From Blautia sp. BIOML-A1 (lineage in GTDB: Bacteria; Bacillota; Clostridia; Lachnospirales; Lachnospiraceae), in assembly GCF_009883055.1 (NCBI RefSeq), contig NZ_WWVR01000004.1, positions 61,906-125,905 on the forward strand: a stretch of 64,000 bases of DNA, read 5' to 3'. Within the stretch, counting starts at the first letter, position 1; each line of letters begins with the position of its first letter. The translations under genes were made by a program, and so were the position numbers. Positions 9,539 to 17,315 of this stretch are shown in pieces. The notes under the pieces were generated by a model. The model did not search any database. It had not been told where the DNA came from and saw only the letters and a program-made list of their open reading frames with translations.

Positions 9539-11068
9539 ATGGCAAAAGCGATCATGGTGCAGGGGACAATGTCAAATGCGGGCAAAAGCCTTCTGGCGGC
9601 GGGACTCTGCCGTATCTTCAGGCAGGATGGATACCGGGTGGCCCCTTTTAAGTCACAGAATATGGCATTGAATTCTTTTATCACAAAAGAAGGACTGGAA
9701 ATGGGAAGGGCACAGGTCATGCAGGCAGAAGCAGCAGGAATCGAACCGTCGGTTCTTATGAATCCGATTCTTCTCAAGCCGACGAATGACGTGGGATCTC
9801 AGGTTATTGTAAATGGTGAAGTTCTTGGCACAATGAGTGCAAGGGACTATTTTGCCTACAAGAAAAAACTGGTTCCGGACATTATGAAGGCATTCGATGC
9901 ACTTGCTGCCGAGAATGATATTATTGTGATAGAAGGAGCGGGCAGCCCGGCTGAGATCAACCTCAAAAAAGAAGACATCGTCAATATGGGAATGGCAAAG
10001 ATGGCAAAGGCACCGGTGCTTCTGGTCGGAGATATCGACCGTGGAGGTGTATTTGCACAGCTTTATGGAACGGTGGAGCTTCTTGAGGAAGATGAAAGAA
10101 ATATGATCAAGGGGCTGATCATCAACAAATTCCGCGGAGACAAGACCATTCTTGATCCGGGTGTGGAGATGCTTGAGAGCAAGTGCAGGATTCCAGTGGT
10201 GGGAGTTGCACCATATCTTAATATTCAGGTGGAGGATGAGGACAGCCTTACCGAGCGTTTTGACAGACCTCAGGAAGTTGGGATGATCGATATGGCGGTT
10301 ATCCGTGTGCCGAGAATTTCCAATTTTACGGACTTTAACCCACTGGAGAGTATACCGGGAGTTTCGCTTCGTTACGTACAGCACCCGTCAGATCTCAAAA
10401 ACCCGGATGTGATCTTTCTTCCGGGAACCAAAAACACGATGGATGATCTCAAATGGCTGCGCGAAAGTGGAATGGAGGCACTGATCCTCAAAGAAGCTGC
10501 AAGAGGAACCCTGATCTTTGGTGTCTGTGGCGGTTATCAGATGCTGGGCGAGAACCTGAGTGATCCGTACGGCGTGGAAGCCGGTGGTTCCATGCGTGGA
10601 ATGGGACTTCTGCCGATGGATACCGTGTTTGCCCAGACGAAGACGAGAACACAGGTGACAGGGCATTTCCTTTCGCTTGAGGGAGACTTTGCACCTCTTA
10701 GAGATGTTGTATTCACAGGATATGAGATCCATATGGGAGAGAGCACCAGGAAGGAAGGTGCAGCTGCCAGTACCTTTACGAAGGATACAGTGACCGGAAA
10801 GGAAAAAAGAGAAGGTACTTTTTACCACAATGTCTGCGGTACTTATGTACACGGGATCTTTGACAGGGAAGAAGTGGCACTCGGGCTTGTGAAGGCAATA
10901 GGTGACAAAAAAGGAATTGATGTATCTGAGATAGAAGGTGTGGATTTTGCAGCGTTTAAGGAGTCACAATATGACATCCTGGCGGCAGAACTGAGGAAAC
11001 ATCTGGATATGAAAAAAATCTACGAAATACTGGACGAAGGAATAGAACCGGAAAAGGAGACGATCTGA
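9539..11068 (+). CDS. cobQ: Cobyric acid synthase CobQ (CbiP)
   Basis: This enzyme amidates four side chains of adenosylcobyrinate diamide. The start at 9539 gives [19 protein letters not shown], the normal N terminus. A longer frame from 9482 would lie inside cobD and add a basic stretch with no family similarity. An AGGAGGAG site sits at the end of cobD. The 509-residue product has an N-terminal ATP domain ([33 protein letters not shown]) and a C-terminal amidotransferase domain with Cys in [10 protein letters not shown] and His in YVHGIFD. Confidence 0.95.
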   Translation: MAKAIMVQGTMSNAGKSLLAAGLCRIFRQDGYRVAPFKSQNMALNSFITKEGLEMGRAQVMQAEAAGIEPSVLMNPILLKPTNDVGSQVIVNGEVLGTMSARDYFAYKKKLVPDIMKAFDALAAENDIIVIEGAGSPAEINLKKEDIVNMGMAKMAKAPVLLVGDIDRGGVFAQLYGTVELLEEDERNMIKGLIINKFRGDKTILDPGVEMLESKCRIPVVGVAPYLNIQVEDEDSLTERFDRPQEVGMIDMAVIRVPRISNFTDFNPLESIPGVSLRYVQHPSDLKNPDVIFLPGTKNTMDDLKWLRESGMEALILKEAARGTLIFGVCGGYQMLGENLSDPYGVEAGGSMRGMGLLPMDTVFAQTKTRTQVTGHFLSLEGDFAPLRDVVFTGYEIHMGESTRKEGAAASTFTKDTVTGKEKREGTFYHNVCGTYVHGIFDREEVALGLVKAIGDKKGIDVSEIEGVDFAAFKESQYDILAAELRKHLDMKKIYEILDEGIEPEKETI

Positions 11069-11709
11069 TGAAGGTTGAACTTGAAAATGTAAAGCCGATG
11101 GACATAGAGAAAAGAAGCTTTGAGATCATCACGGAAGAGCTTGGAGATACCCCGCTTGTCCCGGGAACTGAACTTGTGGTAAAGCGCTGCATCCATACAA
11201 GTGCAGATTTTGACTATGCCAAAAATCTCTGTTTTTCACAGGATGTCATAGAGAAAGCAATGGATGCAATCAGAAATGGTGCCTGTATAGTCACAGATAC
11301 ACAGATGGCGAAATCTGGTATCAACAAACGTGCACTTGCCCGTTACGGAGGCGAAGTATACTGTTTTATGTCCGATGAGGATGTGGCAGAGCTTGCAAAG
11401 AAGCATGGAACCACAAGAGCAACAGCGAGCATGGACAAGGCTGCCGCTCTTGACAAAAAGCTGATCTTTGCGATTGGAAATGCACCGACAGCACTGGTAC
11501 GCCTCTATGAACTTATTGAGGACAGAAAATTATCACCGGAGCTGATCATCGGTGTTCCTGTCGGGTTTGTCAATGTTGTGCAGTCAAAGGAACTGATCAT
11601 GCAGGCAGATGTGCCGTATATTGTTGCAAGAGGACGGAAGGGTGGAAGTAATATTGCCGCCTGTATCTGTAATGCTCTGCTGTACATGATCGATAACCGG
11701 AGAGACTGA
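11068..11709 (+). CDS. cbiC: Cobalt-precorrin-8 methylmutase CbiC
   Basis: CbiC moves the methyl group from C11 to C12 to give cobyrinate. The 213-residue protein has the family's EKRSFEIITEEL N terminus, the catalytic-His segment CIHTSADFDYAKNL, DTQMAKSGIN, AIGNAPTAL and GVPVGFVNVVQSKE. The start overlaps the cobQ stop by one base (TGATG). It is the last gene of the operon, and only a weak stem (11716-11723 with 11745-11752) follows before the oppositely directed regulator gene. Confidence 0.95.
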   Translation: MKVELENVKPMDIEKRSFEIITEELGDTPLVPGTELVVKRCIHTSADFDYAKNLCFSQDVIEKAMDAIRNGACIVTDTQMAKSGINKRALARYGGEVYCFMSDEDVAELAKKHGTTRATASMDKAAALDKKLIFAIGNAPTALVRLYELIEDRKLSPELIIGVPVGFVNVVQSKELIMQADVPYIVARGRKGGSNIAACICNALLYMIDNRRD

Positions 11710-11755
11710 AGCACAAAAATTCAAGAATGAAAAAGAGGACTGTCTGAATTTTCTT

Positions 11756-13096
11756 CTATTCCTTTGGGACAGGAGAAGAAAGTTCAGACATGATCTGAGA
11801 CAACAGATGGCAGGCAGGTGCAAAATCCTCCTCGGGCATTGAAGAACAGGAAAGAAGAAGGGTTACAAAACCGGGTTCTTCTTTTAATATCTGCAGGCGC
11901 AGACCACGGGTCCGTGCCTGCTTTTTTAATTCTGCGCCGTCTGCGGGACTGGAAAGCGTGAGCGCAAGGCTGGTTCCAGCGGCACCGATCTGTATCTGTG
12001 AGCTGCTGCCAAAAACTTCGCGGACTTCATGGAGAAGCAGTTTCAGCTTCTGGGAGTACAGACGTTTCAGCCTCCTTGTCTGGGCACCAAGATGACCGTC
12101 GCGGATAAACTGGCAGAGAGCAATCTGCTCCGCCTTGGATGCAGTCTGGCTGTAATAGTCGGCCCGTCTGTGGTATTCGTCCGCAAGAGATGGCGGCAGT
12201 ACCATAAAACTGATACGGATCGAAGGGAGGAGAAGACGCGAAAAGGAACCAAGATAGACTACATTATGTCCGCCTGCGAGACCGAAAAGAGAAGGCGTCG
12301 GCTTCTGGAGATACACAAATTCATTTTCAAAATCATCTTCAATGATGAGACTGCCCTTTGTTCCGGCATAGTGGATCAGCTCCATACGCCGGGATACCGG
12401 CATGATCTCTCCCCATTTTGTCATATGCGCCGGGGAGACATAGATGATATCACAGTCTTTATTTCGATAATGTATTTCAAATCCATAATCAGAAAAAACA
12501 GTACTTCCCTGAACAAAAGAAGGTGTTGGAAAGGATACCGTCTGTCTTTCACGCAAAAGAGGACAGAGAAGCTGCAGAAGACTCTGCACACTGGCTCCGA
12601 TCACAATATCCTCTGCCGAACAGACCACATTGCGATGCTGTCGGACATAGTCAGCGAGAACCTGTCGTAGATCCTCTTCCCCCTGCGGCTCTCCGTAGGA
12701 GAGAAGTCTGTCGTTCTGGCGTAGCGCACTTTTGATATACCGCTGCCACAGATCAAAACGAAAACTTTCACGGTCAACGCCGGCAGAGGCGAAATCGTAC
12801 CGGACCTCCGGCAGGGCGGCATTTCTGGGTTTGGGCTGTACCGGCTCCAGTGATGCGATGTCGGTCACATAATACCCGCTCTGTGCCCGGGCAATAATAT
12901 AGCCGTCTGCGGCGAGCTGGAGATAGGCACTCTCGATCGTGGTACGGCTGAGATTCAATTCCTCAGCACATTTGCGAAGGGAGGGCATACGACTTCTGGC
13001 AGGAAGACGACGTTCCATGATCAGTTCCCGGTAATGATGATAAACCTGCATATATAAACTTTCTTTTTTGTCAGTCTGGTGTAAAGATAAACTCAT
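11756..13096 (-). CDS. MocR/PdxR-type transcriptional regulator (GntR HTH + aminotransferase-like domain)
   Basis: The 446-residue protein has a GntR winged helix at about residues 10-75 (SLYMQVYHHYRELI, SRMPSLRKCAEELNLSRTT) and a fold-type I aminotransferase-like domain from about 100 onward. It is divergent from a pyridoxine/pyridoxamine kinase gene, the classical PdxR arrangement, so it probably controls vitamin B6 salvage. At the place where MocR proteins carry the PLP Schiff-base lysine (normally GTFSK or GSFSK) this protein reads GSFSR (codon CGT), so the lysine appears to be replaced by arginine. Whether it still senses PLP is uncertain. Confidence 0.88.
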   Translation of the reverse strand: MSLSLHQTDKKESLYMQVYHHYRELIMERRLPARSRMPSLRKCAEELNLSRTTIESAYLQLAADGYIIARAQSGYYVTDIASLEPVQPKPRNAALPEVRYDFASAGVDRESFRFDLWQRYIKSALRQNDRLLSYGEPQGEEDLRQVLADYVRQHRNVVCSAEDIVIGASVQSLLQLLCPLLRERQTVSFPTPSFVQGSTVFSDYGFEIHYRNKDCDIIYVSPAHMTKWGEIMPVSRRMELIHYAGTKGSLIIEDDFENEFVYLQKPTPSLFGLAGGHNVVYLGSFSRLLLPSIRISFMVLPPSLADEYHRRADYYSQTASKAEQIALCQFIRDGHLGAQTRRLKRLYSQKLKLLLHEVREVFGSSSQIQIGAAGTSLALTLSSPADGAELKKQARTRGLRLQILKEEPGFVTLLLSCSSMPEEDFAPACHLLSQIMSELSSPVPKE

Positions 13097-13120
13097 AAAC
13101 TGTCCCCCAAAAAATGAATA

Positions 13121-13132
13121 AAAGTGGTTCTT
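13121..13132 (+). promoter_or_regulatory. Putative PdxR operator in the divergent pdxR-pdxK promoter region
   Basis: AAAGTGGTTCTT matches the AAAGTGG-W-(T)-CTA motif described for PdxR of Corynebacterium glutamicum at all but the last base. A weaker GGTGTTATTCT copy may lie at 13149-13159. Candidate promoter boxes for the kinase are TTGATG at 13135-13140 and TCTAAT at 13157-13162 (16-base spacer), so the site overlaps the -35 region. This is a motif match by eye. Confidence 0.5.
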
Positions 13133-13199
13133 TTTTGATGTACATTCAGGTGTTATTCTAATTCAGAATAGCAAAAAATGCAAGATGAGGAGAAATACT

Positions 13200-14072
13200 T
13201 TGAAAAGAATTGCAGTTCTCAATGATCTGTCCGGGATGGGAAAATGTTCACTGACAGCGGCAATACCGGTTCTCTCGGTGATGGGAGTGCAGGCGTGCCC
13301 GCTTCCTACCGCAGTTTTGAGTGCACAGACCGGATTTCCATCTTATTATTGTGATGATTATACAGACCGCATGGATATTCTGATGGACGAATGGCAGAAG
13401 ATGCATTTCCGTCCGGATGGTATTTACACCGGTTTTCTGGCAGATGCACTACAGGCAGAGAAGGCAGTGGATTTTATACAGAGATTCAAAAGTACAGAGA
13501 CAAAGGTTCTGGTAGATCCGGTCATGGGTGATGATGGCGAGGAATATTCCGTTTATACAGAAGAATTATGTGAAAAGATGCGGATTCTTGTGCAGGAGGC
13601 GGCTGTGATCACGCCGAATGTCACGGAAGCACTTCTGCTTCTTTATGGAAGCAGAGGGATGCATACAGAATGGCAGAAGCTTGCCGACTTAAGCACGGAA
13701 GCACTTCTGGAATACATTCAGCAGACAGGAAGGCTGCTTACAGAAAAATTTCAGGCAGAAACGGTTATCACAGGCATCAGTCACGAAAGCGAAGACGGAC
13801 AGAAATGTATCAGCAATCTGATCTGTCAGAAAAACAGTCAGACCTGGATAACAACCAAAAAAGAAGGCGGCAGTTATTCTGGAACGGGAGATCTGTTTGC
13901 TTCTGTACTCTGTGCCGATATGGTCAAGGGGAGAGATATCGCTTTATCAGTACAGAAGGCGGTCAATTTCCTTGCAAAAGGAATCCATGATGCAGTAAAA
14001 GAGGGAACAGACCGAAACGAAGGAATCTGTTTTGAAACGTATCTTTATGAGTTGGCAGACAGGAGACGGTAA
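13200..14072 (+). CDS. Pyridoxine/pyridoxal/pyridoxamine kinase (PdxK/PdxY type)
   Basis: This ribokinase-fold enzyme phosphorylates B6 vitamers. The TTG at 13200 is preferred because GAGGAG stands 8 bases before it and the product then begins MKRIAVLNDLSGMGKCSL, as in relatives. The ATG at 13185 has no ribosome binding site. LVDPVMGDDGEEY, ITPNVTEALLL and SGTGDLFASVL (anion hole and catalytic Asp) are the kinase motifs. The length is 290 residues. Divergence from the PdxR-like gene supports B6 salvage. Its product PLP serves many enzymes in this window (CobD, CysK, MetY, HemL, BioA, LysA). Confidence 0.88.
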   Translation: MKRIAVLNDLSGMGKCSLTAAIPVLSVMGVQACPLPTAVLSAQTGFPSYYCDDYTDRMDILMDEWQKMHFRPDGIYTGFLADALQAEKAVDFIQRFKSTETKVLVDPVMGDDGEEYSVYTEELCEKMRILVQEAAVITPNVTEALLLLYGSRGMHTEWQKLADLSTEALLEYIQQTGRLLTEKFQAETVITGISHESEDGQKCISNLICQKNSQTWITTKKEGGSYSGTGDLFASVLCADMVKGRDIALSVQKAVNFLAKGIHDAVKEGTDRNEGICFETYLYELADRRR

Positions 14073-14088
14073 ACAGATCGTACGACAA

Positions 14089-14132
14089 AAAGAGGGAAAC
14101 CATACAGAAGATTTCTGTACAGTTTCCCTTTT
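14089..14132. terminator. Bidirectional terminator between the B6 kinase gene and the ABC permease gene
   Basis: GGGAAAC (14094-14100) pairs with GTTTCCC (14122-14128), and TACAGAA inside pairs with TTCTGTA. The plus side ends CTTTTGCG, and the minus side ends in TTTTTGTCG. It separates two convergent transcripts. Confidence 0.8.
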
Positions 14133-14142
14133 GCGTTATTTA

Positions 14143-14874
14143 TTAAAGATTCTTTTTCTTATAGATAAACCAGGATGCGATCGCTGTAAATACGAGAAGA
14201 TAGGCAAGCAGGATCACAATCCCTGAAAATGCAAATCCTTCACCGGCAGAAATGCTTCGGATCAGATGACTGGTCTGGGAAAGCGGAAGTGCAGATACAA
14301 ACTTTCCGATAAATCCGGGAAGCTTTTCTGTGGAGAAGAAGGTGTTGCACAGATAAGCCATCGGCATGATGATGTAGTTGGAAAAACGCGGTACGTCTGC
14401 ATGGTTTTTTGCAAGGAAAGAAACCACGACGCCTATTGCAGAAAAAACAGCTCCGTTTAAAAACATCACCAGAAAAGACCATCCGTTAAAAATAAGTCCG
14501 GTATCGATCGGCAGAGTCAGGATCAGGATCACACCTCCGGCATAGAATCCACGAAGGCTTCCGCCGATGATCTGCCCTGCGATAAACTGCCACAGAGGCG
14601 TCGGTGAGATCATGACCTGATCAAAGGCCTTCTCGTATAATCTCTGGACATTCAGATTCTGGGCAATGGCATTGAAGCTTCCGTTCATCGTTGTCAGAGA
14701 TACGACACCCGGGATAAGGAAATTCAGGTACGGCTGTCCGTGGGACGTTGTCTGGATTCCCATTCCGAACACAACAAGATACATCAGAGGTGCGATCATG
14801 GCTGCCAGTGTGATCTTGTAGAAATCTCTGCGGAATTCCACCCATTTTTCCCATAAAATTGTTATAATTCCCAT
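14143..14874 (-). CDS. ABC-2 type transporter permease
   Basis: The 243-residue integral membrane protein has about six hydrophobic segments and resembles DrrB/NodJ-type ABC-2 permeases (GIITILWEKWVEFRRDFYK N terminus, FLIPGVVSLTTMNGSFNA, FLNGAVFSAIGVVVSF, NTFFSTEKLPGFI). It lies 11 bases downstream of the ATPase gene and forms the membrane part of one exporter. The substrate is unknown. Because cbiL is the first gene of this transcript, a link with corrinoids or tetrapyrroles is possible but not shown. Confidence 0.88.
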   Translation of the reverse strand: MGIITILWEKWVEFRRDFYKITLAAMIAPLMYLVVFGMGIQTTSHGQPYLNFLIPGVVSLTTMNGSFNAIAQNLNVQRLYEKAFDQVMISPTPLWQFIAGQIIGGSLRGFYAGGVILILTLPIDTGLIFNGWSFLVMFLNGAVFSAIGVVVSFLAKNHADVPRFSNYIIMPMAYLCNTFFSTEKLPGFIGKFVSALPLSQTSHLIRSISAGEGFAFSGIVILLAYLLVFTAIASWFIYKKKNL

Positions 14875-14885
14875 TTGCTCCTCCT

Positions 14886-15731
14886 TTATGACGGCATCAG
14901 ATGACGGCCTGCCCGCTCCACAAAAACATCTTCCAGAGTGGTTTCACGAAGAGAAGCCTGTCCTGTAAGGGAGGACAGAAAGGCGATGGCCTCCTGACGG
15001 CTGTGGAAATAATGGCTTACAGTACTTCCGTCAGCACCCGGTTCATCGACTGTGTAGGCCCCGAGACTTTCGATCAGACCGGTAGGAGTATTGATTTCTT
15101 CCAGTTTACCGTGATCCATCAGAGCTACGCGGTTGCAGAGATTCTGTGCTTCTTCCATATAGTGTGTGGTCAGAAGAATCGTCAGGTTTTTGCCGTTCAG
15201 CTTGCGCAGAAGATTCCACATCTGTCGTCTGGAAAGCGCGTCCATTCCGGCAGTCGGCTCATCGAGGAGAAGGATCTCCGGGTCCGTCAGAAGTGCACGG
15301 CAGACCATCAGTTTGCGCTTCATACCACCGGAAAGTTTGCGGACGGTACGCTTACGGAATTTAAGCAGGTCACAGAACTCCAGAAGTTCTTCTGTTCGCT
15401 TCCGGATCTCCTTGCGAGGCATGAAATAAAGCCTTCCCTGATATTCCATGATCTCGTCCATGGTCATATCCTGGCGCATGGAATACTCCTGAGTGATCAC
15501 GCTGATCTTGCGTTTCAGATCCGGACGGTTTCTCTTCAGTGTCTGGCCATCGATCAGGATCTCCCCTTTTGTGGGAAGGAGCAGGGTGGATAAAAGACTG
15601 ATCGTCGTTGTTTTTCCTGCGCCGTTTGGACCGAGGAGACCAAAAAATTCTCCGGTTTCGATCGTAAGGTTCAGGGAATCCACAGCAGTGAAATCATCAA
15701 AGGTCTTGGTCAGATTTCTGGTTTCGATCAT
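14886..15731 (-). CDS. ABC-2 exporter ATP-binding protein
   Basis: The 281-residue ATPase has Walker A (GPNGAGKTT), the Q-loop region ITQEYSMRQDM, signature LSGGMKRKL, Walker B (ILLLDEP) and the H-loop TTHYMEEAQNLC. It resembles DrrA-type drug or lipid exporter subunits. The C-terminal part from about residue 215 is the usual family extension. Its ATG overlaps the cbiL stop by 4 bases, so the two are translationally coupled. The next gene is its permease partner. Confidence 0.92.
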   Translation of the reverse strand: MIETRNLTKTFDDFTAVDSLNLTIETGEFFGLLGPNGAGKTTTISLLSTLLLPTKGEILIDGQTLKRNRPDLKRKISVITQEYSMRQDMTMDEIMEYQGRLYFMPRKEIRKRTEELLEFCDLLKFRKRTVRKLSGGMKRKLMVCRALLTDPEILLLDEPTAGMDALSRRQMWNLLRKLNGKNLTILLTTHYMEEAQNLCNRVALMDHGKLEEINTPTGLIESLGAYTVDEPGADGSTVSHYFHSRQEAIAFLSSLTGQASLRETTLEDVFVERAGRHLMPS

Positions 15732-16414
15732 TTCTTCTCCTTTGCAATGATCAGGGAATAATAACCTGCATCATCCGGAATTTCCTCAACACTTCTGTAG
15801 ATGTGTTCCTGCGGCATACCACAGTTTTCGACCATCAGGACATCGCGGCCGCTCTTTGCAAGGATTTCCTTGACCTGATTCATTTTTTTGCCGGATTTCA
15901 TAAGAACGTAATTTCCGGATTCACTGAGATCGTTGTCAAGACGATGTACAGCCGGTACGATATGAAGCTGTTCGTTCCATTCAGAAAGAGAAACGTTCAG
16001 ACGGGCAGCGGCAGCACAGAAAGAGGTGATTCCGCTTACAAGCTCTGTGTGATATCCGTCTGCCTCCACACGATGCTGGAGATAGGAGAAGGTAGAATAT
16101 ACACAAGGATCTCCAAGAGTCAGGAAAACAACGTTTTTGCCCTGATCAAGACAGGCTTCCAGTGCTTTGGCTCCCTTTTCATGATTTTCCTTCAGTTCTT
16201 TTGCATCATGTGTCATTGGCATATAGATCGGAAGAAGTTCCTTGTCTGCCAGTTCAGGCACTGCCTGGACTGCAATCTTGTAGGCAACCGTGTCTTTGAC
16301 ATCTGCACCTGGTACAGCAATGATCTCATTCTCGCGGATCATGCGGACCGCCTTCAATGTCATTAATTCCGGATCTCCAGGTCCGACTCCTACGCCATAT
16401 AATGTTCCTTTCAT
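15728..16414 (-). CDS. cbiL: Precorrin-2 C20-methyltransferase CbiL
   Basis: CbiL methylates C20 of cobalt-factor II/precorrin-2, the first methylation committed to the corrin ring. The 228-residue tetrapyrrole methylase shows LYGVGVGPGDPELMTLKAV, the long VVFLTLGDPCVYSTFSYL loop and SGITSFCAAAARL. It supplies a methylase missing from the main cbi operon. An AGGAGG site precedes the ATG. It is transcribed on the minus strand ahead of an ABC exporter, an unusual partnership for this gene. Confidence 0.95.
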   Translation of the reverse strand: MKGTLYGVGVGPGDPELMTLKAVRMIRENEIIAVPGADVKDTVAYKIAVQAVPELADKELLPIYMPMTHDAKELKENHEKGAKALEACLDQGKNVVFLTLGDPCVYSTFSYLQHRVEADGYHTELVSGITSFCAAAARLNVSLSEWNEQLHIVPAVHRLDNDLSESGNYVLMKSGKKMNQVKEILAKSGRDVLMVENCGMPQEHIYRSVEEIPDDAGYYSLIIAKEKK

Positions 16415-16484
16415 TGGTAAAAAACCTCCTGTTTATACTAAAAAATTTGATAATGTAAAAATGTAAATCAGTCACATTCTTTTT

Positions 16485-16513
16485 ATTATACTAGAATCGC
16501 ATAGGGTTTGCAA
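16485..16513 (-). promoter_or_regulatory. Promoter of the cbiL-ABC exporter operon
   Basis: On the minus strand TTGCAA (16508-16513) and TATAAT (16485-16490) are spaced by 17 bases. The leader to the cbiL start is about 65 bases, too short for a full cobalamin riboswitch. Confidence 0.75.
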
Positions 16514-16542
16514 TGTATGATTTGCTGTGTTATAGTATTTCT

Positions 16543-16569
16543 GTTACTGTGAACGGAGTGAACAGTAAC
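16543..16569. repeat. Palindromic repeat GTTACTG-N13-CAGTAAC, copy 1
   Basis: GTTACTGT and ACAGTAAC form an 8-base perfect inverted repeat around GAACGGAGTGA. A close relative occurs at 56991-57016, with the same GAACGGA core, and a half copy at 17183-17196. It lies in the divergent region between cbiL and the NEAT-like gene. Confidence 0.75.
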
Positions 16570-16617
16570 TTACTGTTGTAATGTATTTCTTAACGAAAAG
16601 AAACGGAGTTTAGGGTA

Positions 16618-17169
16618 ATGCATAAATGTAGGAAAATTTTGGCAGTCTGTTCTCTGGCAGCACTTTTATCTGCCGATGTTATGCCGTCTGTCTGTCTGGC
16701 AGCACAGAATACCGCGGGAACAGAGGCTGTTGAATTTAACAGCGAAGATGGAGAATATTCTATCCAGGTGGATCTCGAGGGAGGAAGCGGAAAAGCAAGC
16801 GTGACGTCTCCGACACTGTTTACTGTGGAGGACGGACACGGGTATGCCAGGATCCAGTGGAGCAGTTCCAATTATGATTATATGATCGTGGATGGAGAGA
16901 AGTATTTGCCGACGAATGAGGAGGGAATGAATTCCGTGTTTGAGATCCCGATCCTTGCACTGGATGAGCCAGTGTCGGTGATCGCAGACACGACAGCGAT
17001 GGGAGCACCCCATGAGATTGACTATACGCTGACTTTTTATTCGGATTCTATCGGTTCCAAGAGTCAGCTTCCGCAGGAAGCAGCCAAGAGAGTGGTTGCA
17101 GTTGCAATGGCGATCATTGTAGGCGGAGGAATTCTGAATTATTTTGTCAATAAGCGGAGAAGATGCTGA
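16618..17169 (+). CDS. Secreted membrane-anchored protein with a NEAT-like domain
   Basis: The 183-residue protein has a signal peptide (residues 1-29, cleavage near LAAQN) and a beta-rich domain at about 40-150. The end consists of a hydrophobic helix (about 158-177) and a basic KRRRC tail, so it should face outward and be anchored in the membrane. The domain has the order of elements seen in NEAT-type haem-binding domains: DGEYSIQVDLEG, FTVEDGHGYARIQWSS, YDYMIVDGEKYLP and a final HEIDYTLTFY strand. I infer tetrapyrrole or metal-complex binding from this and from its place next to cbiL; no experiment is implied. It is divergent from cbiL and unrelated in strand to the dlt-like genes downstream. 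Confidence 0.6.
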   Translation: MHKCRKILAVCSLAALLSADVMPSVCLAAQNTAGTEAVEFNSEDGEYSIQVDLEGGSGKASVTSPTLFTVEDGHGYARIQWSSSNYDYMIVDGEKYLPTNEEGMNSVFEIPILALDEPVSVIADTTAMGAPHEIDYTLTFYSDSIGSKSQLPQEAAKRVVAVAMAIIVGGGILNYFVNKRRRC

Positions 17170-17182
17170 TGCGTGGATAACG

Positions 17183-17196
17183 GAATGAACAGTAAC
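17183..17196 (+). repeat. Partial copy of the CAGTAAC palindromic repeat
   Basis: The stretch GGAATGAACAGTAAC keeps the right arm and part of the core of the element at 16543-16569; the left arm is degraded. Together the two copies flank the NEAT-like gene. Confidence 0.45.
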
Positions 17197-17315
17197 GAGT
17201 TTTCTGTATAAAAAAATTCCGAACATCATGAAATTTAAGAAATTATTCAGAAAATAGTAATATTATTATGTGAAAATGTTTTTAGATGTTTTTAGTAAAG
17301 GCAGGTGAATAAGTA

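Noticed and set aside
11716..11752. Terminator between cbiC and the PdxR-like gene
   Set aside because: The AAAATTCA/TGAATTTT stem is AT rich with a 21-base loop and a poor T run; too weak to list as a feature.
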